From Nitrospira sp. (GTDB lineage: Bacteria > Nitrospirota > Nitrospiria > Nitrospirales > Nitrospiraceae): a DNA stretch of 64,000 nt. This document shows positions 46,701 to 55,562 of the stretch, piece after piece. The stretch lies in contig SWDI01000005.1 of the NCBI GenBank assembly GCA_005116955.1, positions 459,795 to 523,794 of the forward strand, read 5' to 3'. The notes beneath the pieces were generated by a model, which saw only the letters and a list, made by a program, of their open reading frames with translations, ran no database searches and was not told where the DNA came from. Made by a program: the position numbers and the translations under genes. Every line of letters begins with the position of its first letter. Within the stretch, counting starts at the first letter, position 1.

Positions 46701-47732
46701 GATGACCGTATCTGTACCGGAGCCACCGGTGATCGTGTCATTCCCACCGCCTCCCCTGATGGTGTCAACGCTGCTGCCGGCCGTAATCGTGTCCGCGCCC
46801 GAACTTCCCGTGAGCGTCATGGGATTATTACTACTATTGATGATGAAGCCATCGGATTGCAGATGGAGGTCCACTGCGCCGCTGGCAGTTGTGGCGTTGA
46901 TGACCTCCACATTAGTGAGCTGAGCATCATTGGCAGTGGCCAGATCGATGAAGCTGTTCCCGGCCAATACCAGAGTGTCCGTGCCTGCCGCCCCATCGAG
47001 GCTGTCCGCTTCGGCAACGCCAATGTTGGACGCCCTGCCAAAGCCATTGATGGTGTCGTTGCCAGAGCCGGCCACGACGGTGTCGTTCCCAGCCAGTGGG
47101 TTAAAAGTGTCGCCCGTGGCGTCTTGTAGTTCGGAGACTGTGCCACCGGTGAACCCTATGAGTGTGCCGTTTGTCGCGTCGGCCGTGTCTCCATTGGGCG
47201 TGCCATTAAAGGTCGCCATCACACCAGCGTACGTCGCCTGCCCTGCTGGTGTCAGAGGCGCGGTTGCCTTCCGCATGCCGACTTGAACATCGAGATCCCA
47301 CCATCCACCTTCTTTCTGCGCGCCGATGAGTTTCGTCGATGCCGACACCGCCGCGCCGCTCGCGCGCGACAGCGCCTTGATGAACGTGTGACCCAGCTCA
47401 CCCTGCGCGGTACGGCAGGTCCATAGAAATAGGTTGCCATCATTCCCGAGTGCCCGTCCGATCGCCGCGAGCTCGTCGGCGTGGTCCTGTACGTTTTCCA
47501 AGGACAGCGATCCAGAATCGAAGCTCACTTCACCGGACCGGCCATGGGCCACAATATGGACGGCAGCCAGCGCCGACCGGCCACACAAAGCCTTGGCGAT
47601 TTGCGCCAGGGCGCTTTTGCCGGGGGCAAGGACGATTGGCTCGAGGTCAGGTCGAAGACCGACGAGAAATGGATCGAGGTCGGTAATGGCGCGGTCGATG
47701 AAGGCGATTTCTTTCACGGTGGATGTCGACAT
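43707..47732 (-). CDS. Giant DUF4347/RTX-type secreted surface protein
   Basis: 1341 residues. The N-terminal DUF4347 domain (about 8-165) has VHIVAHGRSGEV and LFLWTCRTAQGELG. It is followed by RTX-type Ca2+ repeats (GSGNDTING; GGGGNDTITGGSGTD), several bacterial Ig-like and one cadherin-like domain (about 395-900), a second RTX block (GGSGVDTITGGDGADIL, about 1080-1190) and a beta-rich C terminus. It has no Sec signal peptide, which fits type I secretion via the C terminus. AGGAGG precedes the ATG. A role in adhesion or floc/biofilm formation is inferred. No type I exporter genes are in the window. Confidence 0.85.
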   Translation of the reverse strand: MSTSTVKEIAFIDRAITDLDPFLVGLRPDLEPIVLAPGKSALAQIAKALCGRSALAAVHIVAHGRSGEVSFDSGSLSLENVQDHADELAAIGRALGNDGNLFLWTCRTAQGELGHTFIKALSRASGAAVSASTKLIGAQKEGGWWDLDVQVGMRKATAPLTPAGQATYAGVMATFNGTPNGDTADATNGTLIGFTGGTVSELQDATGDTFNPLAGNDTVVAGSGNDTINGFGRASNIGVAEADSLDGAAGTDTLVLAGNSFIDLATANDAQLTNVEVINATTASGAVDLHLQSDGFIINSSNNPMTLTGSSGADTITAGSSVDTIRGGGGNDTITGGSGTDTVILSGNRSDYTITLTGSTYTIEDTRSGPSDGTDSVTNVETFQFADATFTTATLDATPPTVSSVAYGSHDGTLKAGETVTMVLTFSEPVTVAGGTPTLTLNSGGTATLTSGSGTNALTFSYTVATEENTADLAVTAFNLNGATVKDTQGNNATITGAVTNPAGVLVVDTIPPDAGTLALAAFTDSGASSSDFVTTDKSFDLSLTGHESGSTEAYEVSTDGGSTWMPTTAAQTALADGSYQFRAQVSDLAGNSSMSNIVSVIVDTTAPAITSATTAPAIDENSGAGQVVYTVTGTDGPSTPLSYSLGTGGDEGAFTINGSTGDVTLTGNPDYETKASYSFTVVATDAAGNAASQLVSLAITDLNEETPTVSNVAITSASGSQNSTLNTGDTLSVTVTMSEVVLVTGVPQLALNIGGTTVQAGYASGSGTAQVVFTYAIQTGDTDADGISIDANSLSLNGGTIKNDADTAALLTHSAVGDNSAYLVDTTAPAVPTVDTLSTNDTPPIISGTVTLGSGEQLAVTVNGATYSNVSAPGGNWSIDTGTTAPSSGTLGAFIPGTTYSITATVTDAAGNATSDGTANELVITSAVPTATATITNLTETTANSPSSTSLTLSGTLSAALVAGEVVKVSDGATLLGNAVVSGTTWTYTNVSTSAGSHTFNVEVANSTGHSATSSTSVIAGTTGNNSGGAALNGTSAGEYLFGFAGSDIINGFAGSDTVNGGRGTDSLVLTATSSDLNDASNSQLVNVEGVSAAGALAGVTIDLHNQTETFTITGSSSADTITGGSGVDTITGGDGADILSSGAGADKLNGGAGGDSFIGGDGSDIVDVGVLNDNVQDRVQFFNASEFGDTVSNFDSTGSAAEVDLVDFSGLLKTAFDDITTNSDFDWVTGDGSDGGNTTVDLNTTVEALYLAGTNGEGLANKDLTKATVVANEFNAEFNVTASSGQDALLVVNATNSNNFALYSYLESGSGAEIQGTELTLIGVFNSNGDVVTSQFNFI

Positions 47733-48743
47733 GGTTTGTCCTCCTATTAAGAACGACTGATTGAGGATGTTGTTTGTTCTATGTCTCTTGTTTATTATGT
47801 GGCCGTCTGATTATTCTGCACCCCGATTTCCGTATTCAAGAGCGAAGCACGGTTCTCTTTACCATGAGTAATAGCGTGGCGATGTGGCCTAGATTCATTT
47901 GCGCTCTCCTCACTGGCCCCCATCAACTTCGGGCTATGTAGCCGCTCATACTCCCTCTATTCAGAGTGCGCAAGTTCAATCTCACAGCCCAGGTCCATTT
48001 TTGCTATCACTCCAGTCCAAACGGCCCTACCTAAGCCTTCCTTCAGCGGAATTCACGTTGGTCATAGGACACCGGGGGAGTCTGTATTTGAATAGGTGAA
48101 AACTTCGTCACCATGCAGACCTATCGCATGGTTGTCCTGATGTCCTTGCTGAGAATGTGTACATACTTCACCGTTGAGTGAAGTTGTAATAGTGTCGGGA
48201 ATCATTTATCGCGATGGTGTCGATAGGCGTACGATTGATCCTTCCGTTTTAAGGACAGATAAAACCAGGGGCCCATGCAGCCTCCGATTTCGGCGCAGAT
48301 GGTACCGACTCTGTTCGAATTCATCAAATTCCTCCTTCTCATAAGGATGATCCAACTCGCTAAATAGGCCTTTGCGACCCTAAAGCAAGATAGATCTATT
48401 CGTATCTCTCGCTGCCTTTGCCGATTAGAAACCTCCCCCGTGCCACACTCATTCAGCAAAGAACAGGCTGCGAGGAAATATACTTGGATAGCGTGAACTC
48501 CAAAGGAGTGTGCGGTCGCCTCTCAAGAAGAAACTTCGACAGGTAAATCTTTTTTGATTCAGTGAATCTGAATGGATACCGCGAGAGTTCGTGCCCCCCC
48601 GACAAACGTTTTGATTTCTCTCCCTAGCTCGAGCGCGCCCTCCTTCCGTAACGATGTCTTCGGATGATGGCAGAGTGGAGGCCTGTCACGGAATTGACAG
48701 AATTCTGTACATGAAATAGACTGTCACAAAGGAAAGATTCTCT
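47733..48743. other. 1-kb stretch largely without genes
   Basis: Apart from a possible 40-residue ORF (48202-48324) I see no gene. The stretch separates the RTX gene from the decayed toxin-antitoxin locus and holds several short open frames without start signals. Confidence 0.4.
48202..48324 (-). CDS. Possible 40-residue peptide with a strong ribosome binding site
   Basis: MNSNRVGTICAEIGGCMGPW and 20 further residues ending in a basic, His-rich tail, with two Cys. AAGGAGG stands 6 bp before the ATG at 48324, much better than chance start sites around it. No family is known to me. It may be a small secreted or regulatory peptide or an accidental frame. Confidence 0.35.
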   Translation of the reverse strand: MNSNRVGTICAEIGGCMGPWFYLSLKRKDQSYAYRHHRDK

Positions 48744-49025
48744 ATGCCGATCACGTCAAAAGATATCATTTCGTTGAGTGACGCAAGGGCGAAGCTGACT
48801 GAGCTGTGTGAAGAAGTCCGCACGCAAGGGACGGAGAAGATCATTACCAAGAATGGCGGGAGTTGCGCGGCATTGATCGACGCCGGACGCCTCGATCATT
48901 ATCATCGGCTGGAACGTGAGCAAATTCATGTAGGACTGCTTCAAGAGGCGGTCAAAGGCCTCAATGATCTGAAACGGAAACGAACTCTCACCTTGGCGCA
49001 GCTCAAGACACGGCATGGCCGCTAA
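48744..49025 (+). CDS. Phd/YefM-family antitoxin
   Basis: 93 residues. The N-terminal DNA-binding part SLSDARAKLTELCEEV and KIITKNGGSCAALIDAG are typical of Phd/YefM proteins; the C-terminal half would wrap a toxin. Its stop codon overlaps the start of a RelE/ParE-like gene by 11 bp, the usual toxin-antitoxin order. The toxin partner is broken, so the antitoxin now stands without its target. Confidence 0.8.
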   Translation: MPITSKDIISLSDARAKLTELCEEVRTQGTEKIITKNGGSCAALIDAGRLDHYHRLEREQIHVGLLQEAVKGLNDLKRKRTLTLAQLKTRHGR

Positions 49026-49389
49026 GCGGCCGATTTTCACTGAGAACTTCTCCACCAATCTGTCGGCTATCGAGGTATTTCTCGGCTCAGAAGGACACAC
49101 CGCGTTCTAGCAATTCTTGGACCACCTGTTTAACGAGACGATTCCCCTTCTGTGTCGATTCCCAGAATCCGGCCGTGCATTTCTCAGACGGGCGATCAAG
49201 TCTTCAAAGGCTGAGGCGCTCTCAAAAGAACTTCGGCGTCTCTTGAAGAAGGGTGACAATCTTCGTGAGATCATCACAGATGATTATCTGTTGCTCTACC
49301 TCGTTCGGTATGATCGGATCATATTCTTGGCCGTCAAACATCACCGCCAGCTTTCATTCGACCTGAAACAGTTCTGGCAAAGCGGCTAG
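49015..49389 (+). pseudogene. RelE/ParE-type toxin gene interrupted by TAG
   Basis: From the ATG at 49015 the frame reads MAAKRPIFTENFSTNLSAIE and meets TAG at 49108-49110. The same frame continues to 49389 with toxin-like features (FPESGRAFLRR; LREIITDDYLLLYLVRYDRI; FLAVKHHRQLSFDL). A single C-to-T change in CAG would explain the amber codon. There is no good restart, so the toxin is probably dead. Confidence 0.75.
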
Positions 49390-49438
49390 GTGGCTCGGAG
49401 CGCTAGAAAATGGGCCTGGAATTGTTGTCTTGAAAGCC

Positions 49439-49609
49439 TCACGGAGCTGGCATTTCTTTGGATTCATCTCGGAATTCGTCGCGCATCTCCTGCAATTCAT
49501 GCCGAATGCCTGAATGACCTTAGGCGATTTGACGAATGATGTCGCTACGGAGCACTTCCGCCACCACTCCAAAATGCCGTTTGATCTCTTCGACCTGTGC
49601 GTCATTCAT
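49439..49609 (-). pseudogene. Small coiled-coil-like gene broken by TAA
   Basis: The frame reads MNDAQVEEIKRHFGVVAEVL, then SDIIRQIA, then TAA (49522-49520), then GHSGIRHELQEMRDEFRDES to a TGA at 49439. The amphipathic pattern runs unbroken across the stop, as if GAA had become TAA. Proteins with this EIKRHFGVVAE opening are common small hypotheticals in bacteria. Its function is unknown. Confidence 0.55.
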
Positions 49610-49679
49610 ATTTGCCTGTATAGTCTGATCGCATTCAACATGCAACGTGACTCATCGACACAGATACCGCTCAAACCCG

Positions 49680-49922
49680 TCACGAGAGCATCATCGGAAG
49701 ACCAGGTCGCCGAAGCGAGGCAAAGACGATCGGCACATGACCGACCTCGGTCCATGACAGCACTGCCATCTCCGGCTCGACGCTGAACGATTGGAGCAGC
49801 CAGAGTGCACAGAGAAAGAGGGCAATGATGGCGGGCCAGATCATCGAGAGGGCACTGATAACAAAGACGAACGTGATCGCCGACAACGTCAGCTGGAGTA
49901 ACTGGCTCTTGACTGTGATCAT
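49680..49922 (-). CDS. Small membrane protein, unknown
   Basis: 80 residues with two hydrophobic segments (LTLSAITFVFVISAL; WPAIIALFLCALWLL). A G-rich site precedes the ATG. The C-terminal third is soluble. It lies in a decayed neighbourhood, so it could be a remnant. Confidence 0.4.
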   Translation of the reverse strand: MITVKSQLLQLTLSAITFVFVISALSMIWPAIIALFLCALWLLQSFSVEPEMAVLSWTEVGHVPIVFASLRRPGLPMMLS

Positions 49923-50736
49923 ACGGCCCCCCCTCGTTCTTTAGCCCCTAGATTCACTCAGCTGACCCCCGTATCTGATGCAATACTCACCTAGCAAAGA
50001 GCGAGCCATAGTGAATCTACAGTGAATCTACTTATAACGACGTGAATTTGTACCATTGTGCTGTTATTTGGGAACCAGAGGCCTCACACGACGTATCTAT
50101 TTCGATTCACCGTGAGTATCCGAATAGATTCATCGAGGTGGGGGACTCCAGAACAAATAGCCGAAAACGCAGATGCTGATAGAAGGGTAGACCGTCGGAC
50201 TGAGTGCCGTGGCTGCTTGACTGATATATCCTGTATGGCTTGCCGAGTCATGTCTTCCGCTCAGTTCTTCCGCTCAGTCGACCTTCACGTGGAGCACTCT
50301 TGCGGCTTTGGGAGATACAGGTGATCGACGACGCGAAGAGTTCGAACTCATGCGTGATCCCGGCATCCGTTATACCCAGGACCACTAGATGTGGTGGGCT
50401 GACAGTCTGGAACACCTATTACTTTTTGATCCCTATCACGCCTCTCAACGAGATGCCCTGCAGGCCTTGCTGGACACGACATTCAGTCAAAATCCCCAGT
50501 TGCAAAGCGCCTCTAGACGGCGTATAGGGTACAGTTAGGGCCTGTTGGTTCTACTTATCACTCGATAAGAACTGCCAGCAGGGCAGTTTCGTGATTTTTG
50601 GCTGAATGTCGTTCCCCTGTTTCGTGATGGGTTTTTCGCAGTGTGAACGGGAACAGCTGTTGCGTCCATAGTCGACTTCAAAACTTGACTCCAGACAGTG
50701 GAGTCGCTGCAACTTCATCATTGAGTGAGGTGAGAT
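49923..50736. other. 814-bp stretch with possible gene remnants
   Basis: At about 50320-50540 (plus) a protein-like frame DRRREEFELMRDPGIRYTQD meets TAG (50388) and continues MWWADSLEHLLLFDPYHASQ to a TAG near 50540. This may be another decayed gene. The rest shows nothing clear. Confidence 0.3.
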
Positions 50737-52149
50737 ATGATTATGAAGCTGGTCGCCTTCGCGTTTCTCTTCACCTTCACGGTCAATGGACAGGAATCGA
50801 GTCAGGCTGCGGCCACTCAGTCCATTGCCGACAGCCAGCCGACTGCGGTTCAATCGGACAATGGTCAACGTTCTCTTCTGGCCATGCTCGTCGGGCTCTT
50901 GGCCTCAACCGATGCTCGGCACGCTCAACAGGACAACGAAGCAGGCTCGTATGTTCACAAAGTCGACGGCGACGAGACTTCACTTGCTCCGTCAATTACG
51001 CCTATGACGTCGATTACGATCGACACACCCCAGAGCCAATCTTCGGAAGTAGAGAAGGAAACAGTGCGGTTGGAACAACTCCTCGAACAGCTCACGGCTA
51101 AAGAGAAAGAGTTGTCCCTTCTGCGAGAGAAGACGACAGCAGCAGCGAATCAGGTGACCGTCGAAAAGACCCGCGCGGAAGCCTTGGAAGCGCAGCTGAA
51201 CCAAAAGGAGCAGGAACTCGCAGGGCTCTGCACCCAACGGGACACCCACCAGAACATGTCGCAGGAACTGAACCGGACACGAAGCAGCCTGGAGTTGGCC
51301 AGACAACAAGTCTTCGACATTGAGCGGCAATTTGCCACCAACAATGACCAGCTTGATACCGCGATGCAACGGATTGCCGACCTTGACCTGCAGTTGGTGG
51401 CGAAAGAGCAGGAATTCCAACTGGCCAAGTCCAACATGGATATGGAACTCGCCGCCCGCGACTCGCAGCTCGTGCAGGCGAAGCGCCTGCTCGCAAGCCT
51501 AGGCAAGAGCTTGCCGAAACCGGTTAAACTGCCTTCCTACGCCAAGAATGGACTTCCTCAGCCAACCATCACAACGGCGCGTGCCACAACTGACCTCACT
51601 CGGGTCAGCGAGAAGCTGGCGAGTGCCCTCCAAGACGAACTCAAACGAGGCACCGTGGTGTTAGAGCAGCGCGGCGACAAACTCACGCTCGCATTGTCGT
51701 CGGGTGAACTGTTCGCCAAGGGGCGAGTCACCATGACACCGGCAGGGACCACCTTGGTCAAACGCATCGGCGTCGCCTTGCGTAAATTCCGTCCCCAGAG
51801 TGTTGAGGTTGCGGGACATACCGACAGTACGCCGGTCAAGTACGATAGTCGGCGCCCCTTTAAGGATAACGGTGAGCTTTCTCAGGCGCGCGCCGAAAAT
51901 GCCGGCAAGGCGTTGGTTAAGGGAGGGTTAGGGGCCGACCGCGTCAGAGCGGTCGGGTATGCGGACGCACGCCCCATCGCGACCAACGATACAGAAGAAG
52001 GCCGGAGCAAGAACCGGCGGGTCGAGATTGTCGTAACCCAGTCGCCCGAGCCAATCGCCTTCACAGGTGAAACGGACGAGCAGCTTGCACGCAACACTCG
52101 TGACACATCCCAATACGGTGGTATGGTCAAAAAAGTTTCGAATCGCTGA
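50737..52149 (+). CDS. OmpA-family protein with coiled coil
   Basis: 470 residues. A signal peptide (KLVAFAFLFTFTVNGQ) is followed by a low-complexity region, a long coiled coil (about 100-265, Glu/Gln/Leu rich) and a C-terminal OmpA/MotB peptidoglycan-binding domain (VEVAGHTDSTPVKY; RAENAGKALV; GYADARPIATNDTEEGRSKN). It likely ties the outer envelope to the cell wall. GAGGTGAGAT precedes the ATG (50737 or 50743). It stands alone, so motility is not implied. Confidence 0.82.
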   Translation: MIMKLVAFAFLFTFTVNGQESSQAAATQSIADSQPTAVQSDNGQRSLLAMLVGLLASTDARHAQQDNEAGSYVHKVDGDETSLAPSITPMTSITIDTPQSQSSEVEKETVRLEQLLEQLTAKEKELSLLREKTTAAANQVTVEKTRAEALEAQLNQKEQELAGLCTQRDTHQNMSQELNRTRSSLELARQQVFDIERQFATNNDQLDTAMQRIADLDLQLVAKEQEFQLAKSNMDMELAARDSQLVQAKRLLASLGKSLPKPVKLPSYAKNGLPQPTITTARATTDLTRVSEKLASALQDELKRGTVVLEQRGDKLTLALSSGELFAKGRVTMTPAGTTLVKRIGVALRKFRPQSVEVAGHTDSTPVKYDSRRPFKDNGELSQARAENAGKALVKGGLGADRVRAVGYADARPIATNDTEEGRSKNRRVEIVVTQSPEPIAFTGETDEQLARNTRDTSQYGGMVKKVSNR

Positions 52150-52353
52150 TACTCAACAGACAACCATGTCGGCCTATGAGAGGCCGACATGGTTCGGTCG
52201 GTTTCCCACAAATCTGCCCCCTACCTATTTAGAATCCCGCCCTCTCTTTTATGTTCTGAAGGATGTGGAATCACCGCAATGTTTCCCATCCAAGCCGACA
52301 CTTGTGGGCATGACGCACCCTGCAGTATCCTAGTCGCCAACTGGGAAATTGAG

Positions 52354-52836
52354 ATGACGCCTACCGAAGCAGCAGCTGCCTTGTTCAACGCCATGCCGCA
52401 ACCTCTCACCGTGTCTCAGCTTGAGGAATACGGAGTCGAGGCATCGGAATCGACCTCCAGCCAGATCGCTCGCGAAATCTTGTCGTTAAATCTGTATTGG
52501 ATCCTGGCCGCAGTGGATGCGCATATTCCTGCCAAGTACAGGGCCGCTATTACAGAGAACCTATTGGAGTCTGTCCGGAAGGCGTGGTGGGAATCAGGAT
52601 GGTGCGGTGCTGACACCTGGGACGAGTATCAACCCGAACTGAACGACCGGCAAGCGCATTATGCACGCCTGGTCGATCAGGAAGGGATCAATCCTATGGG
52701 TGTTTGCGCGGAAACGGCGTCACTGATGGAGGATCAAGGCATCATTTCGCCAGAGGATCGAGCAAAGCTGCTCGTGTTGCTGATCGACTATGCACCGGCT
52801 TTGGAATACGGCAAATTGCTCGAAAAGGTGGGATAA
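52354..52836 (+). CDS. Conserved-looking hypothetical protein
   Basis: 160 residues from MTPTEAAAALFNAMPQPLTV; an upstream extension to 52189 lacks support. Acidic, helical and soluble, with three Trp near DTWDEYQPELND. I do not recognise the family. It is convergent with the phosphoglycerate mutase gene, 9 bp apart. Confidence 0.6.
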   Translation: MTPTEAAAALFNAMPQPLTVSQLEEYGVEASESTSSQIAREILSLNLYWILAAVDAHIPAKYRAAITENLLESVRKAWWESGWCGADTWDEYQPELNDRQAHYARLVDQEGINPMGVCAETASLMEDQGIISPEDRAKLLVLLIDYAPALEYGKLLEKVG

Positions 52837-52845
52837 ACTACCGGC

Positions 52846-53451
52846 TCACAAATAGCGGTGTGACAATACCTTGCCGCTGTCGTCCAATTCGTAGAAGAGC
52901 GGCACGCCGGTCGGAATGTTGAGTTCCAAGACCTCTTCCTTCGACAATTGATCGAGCTCCATCACCAACGCACGAAGGCTGTTGCCATGCGCTGCAATGA
53001 TGATGGTTTCCCCCTTCAATAAACAGGGCTTGATCGTCTTCTCATAATAGGGCAACGCTCGCTCGGCCGTATCCTTGAGGCTTTCTCCGCCAGGCGGCTT
53101 CACATCATAGCTCCGTCGCCAGATTTTCACTTGCGCATCACCGTACTTCTTGGCAGTTTCGGCCTTATTCAGCCCTTGAAGGTCTCCGTACATCCGCTCG
53201 TTCAAGGCCTTATCCTTCTCGATCGGGATGGTCGTTTGGCCAATGGCCTCCAAGACAAGTCTCAAGGTCTCATTCGCGCGAGTGAGCACCGATGTGAACG
53301 CCCGATGAAAGGTAAACCCACGGAGTTTTTCACCGGCTTGTTTTGCTTCCTCGATCCCTTTGGGGGAAAGTGGGACATCAACCCACCCCGTGAAGCGGTT
53401 TTCCAAGTTCCATTGCGACTCCCCATGCCGAAGCAAGACTAATCGAGCCAT
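52846..53451 (-). CDS. gpmA: 2,3-bisphosphoglycerate-dependent phosphoglycerate mutase
   Basis: 201 residues, histidine phosphatase fold. [20 protein letters not shown] holds the phosphorylated His; the second His is in [17 protein letters not shown]. It swaps 3- and 2-phosphoglycerate in glycolysis/gluconeogenesis. It is about 30-50 residues shorter than the E. coli enzyme, mainly through shorter loops. Confidence 0.9.
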   Translation of the reverse strand: MARLVLLRHGESQWNLENRFTGWVDVPLSPKGIEEAKQAGEKLRGFTFHRAFTSVLTRANETLRLVLEAIGQTTIPIEKDKALNERMYGDLQGLNKAETAKKYGDAQVKIWRRSYDVKPPGGESLKDTAERALPYYEKTIKPCLLKGETIIIAAHGNSLRALVMELDQLSKEEVLELNIPTGVPLFYELDDSGKVLSHRYL

Positions 53452-53519
53452 CGCAGATCCTTTGCTATCAACTTGAACATCTCATCAGGGGCCAAAGCAT
53501 ACTGAATTGTCGCGCCAAG

Positions 53520-54173
53520 TCAAGCTTGTGACAGCAGGACCGCTTGTTTGGCCGGTCGACCGGGTGATTGTTCCACATCGGGCGGGCCTTCTTGCACCAT
53601 CTTCGTCAACGTCGCCAGGAAGACGATGTAGAAAAACACACCGACCCAGATGACATAGGGCTGCACCCCGCCTGATTCCTTCAGTGCGGTTTCTTGCATG
53701 GCAACATCCATCCGACCGGCCTTCTTGATTTCACCGATGTGCTCCCGGCAATGCCAAAAGTACAGATAGTTCGCAGTCGCTCCCGCCATGACACTCCACA
53801 CAATGCCGGCGGAAAAATCGCCCGTGAGATACGTCGAGACCATCGGGCCGACCGCATAGACAAATGCGTGGAGATACATCTTCCGGTACAAAAACCACAG
53901 GAATGAGATATAGAGAAACGCCGGCCAGTTCCAGGACAGCGCGAACTTTGGCTGGCCGTTCGACGAAAATTTCTTGAACACGGTCAGGTAGTGGTCGGCG
54001 TTGGGGCCGACGAATTGGCGCCACAGTGTCTCCTCGACATGAACCGGCCGAGCAGTGGGCGCCTCAGAGGCGGTCTCGGCGGCAGTCATAGCTTCAGCCA
54101 GTTTGGCGCCACACTGATGGCAGAAACGGGCCTCGTCGGAGTTCTGTTGACTGCACTGACTACACATCATCAT
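53520..54173 (-). CDS. Zinc-ribbon membrane protein (DUF2628-like)
   Basis: About 217 residues. An N-terminal zinc ribbon (CSQCSQQNSDEARFCHQCG, Cys in two CxxC pairs) is followed by a linker, the DUF2628-like stretch (KFALSWNWPAFLYISFLWFL) and about four membrane segments. The exact start among three consecutive ATGs is uncertain. Inner-membrane location; role unknown. Confidence 0.7.
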   Translation of the reverse strand: MMMCSQCSQQNSDEARFCHQCGAKLAEAMTAAETASEAPTARPVHVEETLWRQFVGPNADHYLTVFKKFSSNGQPKFALSWNWPAFLYISFLWFLYRKMYLHAFVYAVGPMVSTYLTGDFSAGIVWSVMAGATANYLYFWHCREHIGEIKKAGRMDVAMQETALKESGGVQPYVIWVGVFFYIVFLATLTKMVQEGPPDVEQSPGRPAKQAVLLSQA

Positions 54174-54344
54174 GGCGCCGCAGCTTACCACACTCGCAAC
54201 AGGAGGATACTACCTATCGCTTAATAGCTGATTGGAGAATGTTGTGCACGCGACTTCTGACGGTAATTTCCCGATGCTCCGCTTATTGCTCTTCCCATTG
54301 CCCCTGTGCTAGCTTTTCCTTCTTTCTTAAGGGGATACGTCGTC

Positions 54345-55562
54345 ATGCCGACCGAAGAGCTGAAAGATGATGCCGCCAAATATCTGATGCAGACCTATAC
54401 GCGCCAACCGGTTTCGATTGTACGGGGGCGAGGCGCAAAGGTCTACGATCTGGAGGGGCGAGAGTACCTCGATTTCGTCGGCGGGATTGCCGTCAATGTA
54501 TTGGGACATGGTCATCCTGACCTGGTTCAAGCCATCCAACGCCAGGCCGCCCAGCTGATCCATACGTCCAACCTGTATTACACCGAGCCACAAGTAAAAC
54601 TGGCGCGACTATTGGTGGACCATTCGTTCGCCGACCGCGTGTTTTTCTGTAACAGCGGAGCCGAAGCCAATGAAGCAGCGATTAAGCTGGCTCGACGATA
54701 CGGGCATGAGCGACATGGACCCGATCGTTATGAAGTCATCACGATGAAGAATTCGTTCCATGGCCGCACGCTGGGCATGATCACGGCCACGGGACAGGAG
54801 AAGGTTCAGAAGGGTTTCGAACCGCTGATGCCCGGGTTTGGCTATGCCCCGTTCAATGATTTCGGCGCGATCGAGTCCATGGTTAATGAGAAGACTGCAG
54901 CGATCATGCTGGAACCGATTCAGGCGGAAGGCGGCGTGCATGTGGCCGACCGGGATTATCTGAGGAGCCTGCGTGAACTCTGCACACAGCAAGACATTTT
55001 GCTCATTTTCGATGAAATTCAAACGGGTATGGGTCGAACCGGCACCTTCTTTGCCCATGAGCAACTCGGTGTGAAACCCGATATCATGACTCTTGCAAAG
55101 GGTCTCGCCGGAGGAGTGCCGATCGGCGCCTGTCTGGCGAAAGAATCGGTGGCCGCAGCCTTTACGCCTGGCTCTCATGCATCGACATTCGGTGGGAACC
55201 CCTTGGCCTGTGCTGCGGCGCTGGCCGTCTGCCGGGTCCTGCTCGAAGGAAAAATACTGGATCAAGCTAAGCGCATGGGCGAATACTTGTCGAAAGGGTT
55301 GGCCGACTGCAAAGACCGCCATCGAATCGTAAAAGATGTGCGCGGGCTTGGTCTCTTGCAAGGTATGGAGTTGGAAGTCGATGCCCGAACGGTGGTGGCC
55401 GATGCACTCGCCCGTGGCGTGCTCATCAATGCGGCAACCGAGCGGGTACTGCGTTTTGTACCGGCCTTGGTGATCACACAGCCCGAGGTGGATAAGCTCA
55501 TTGACCTCCTCGATATCCTTTTCAATCAACGCCAATCGGCGGGAAAAGATTCACACCACTGA
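54345..55562 (+). CDS. argD: Acetylornithine aminotransferase
   Basis: 405 residues, PLP-dependent class III aminotransferase. It converts N-acetylglutamate semialdehyde to N-acetylornithine and may also serve in lysine synthesis. Motifs: FCNSGAEANEAAIKLAR, HGRTLGMITATGQ, LIFDEIQTGMGRTG and the PLP Lys in TLAKGLAGGVPIGA. The ATG at 54345 (MPTEELKDDA) is chosen. It heads a tight block argD-argF-argG-argH. Confidence 0.95.
   Translation: MPTEELKDDAAKYLMQTYTRQPVSIVRGRGAKVYDLEGREYLDFVGGIAVNVLGHGHPDLVQAIQRQAAQLIHTSNLYYTEPQVKLARLLVDHSFADRVFFCNSGAEANEAAIKLARRYGHERHGPDRYEVITMKNSFHGRTLGMITATGQEKVQKGFEPLMPGFGYAPFNDFGAIESMVNEKTAAIMLEPIQAEGGVHVADRDYLRSLRELCTQQDILLIFDEIQTGMGRTGTFFAHEQLGVKPDIMTLAKGLAGGVPIGACLAKESVAAAFTPGSHASTFGGNPLACAAALAVCRVLLEGKILDQAKRMGEYLSKGLADCKDRHRIVKDVRGLGLLQGMELEVDARTVVADALARGVLINAATERVLRFVPALVITQPEVDKLIDLLDILFNQRQSAGKDSHH

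Noticed and set aside
50058..50324. 88-residue plus-strand frame
   Set aside because: No ribosome binding site; Cys/Arg-rich composition without pattern.
54609..55535. 308-residue frame on the minus strand
   Set aside because: Complete antisense shadow of argD.
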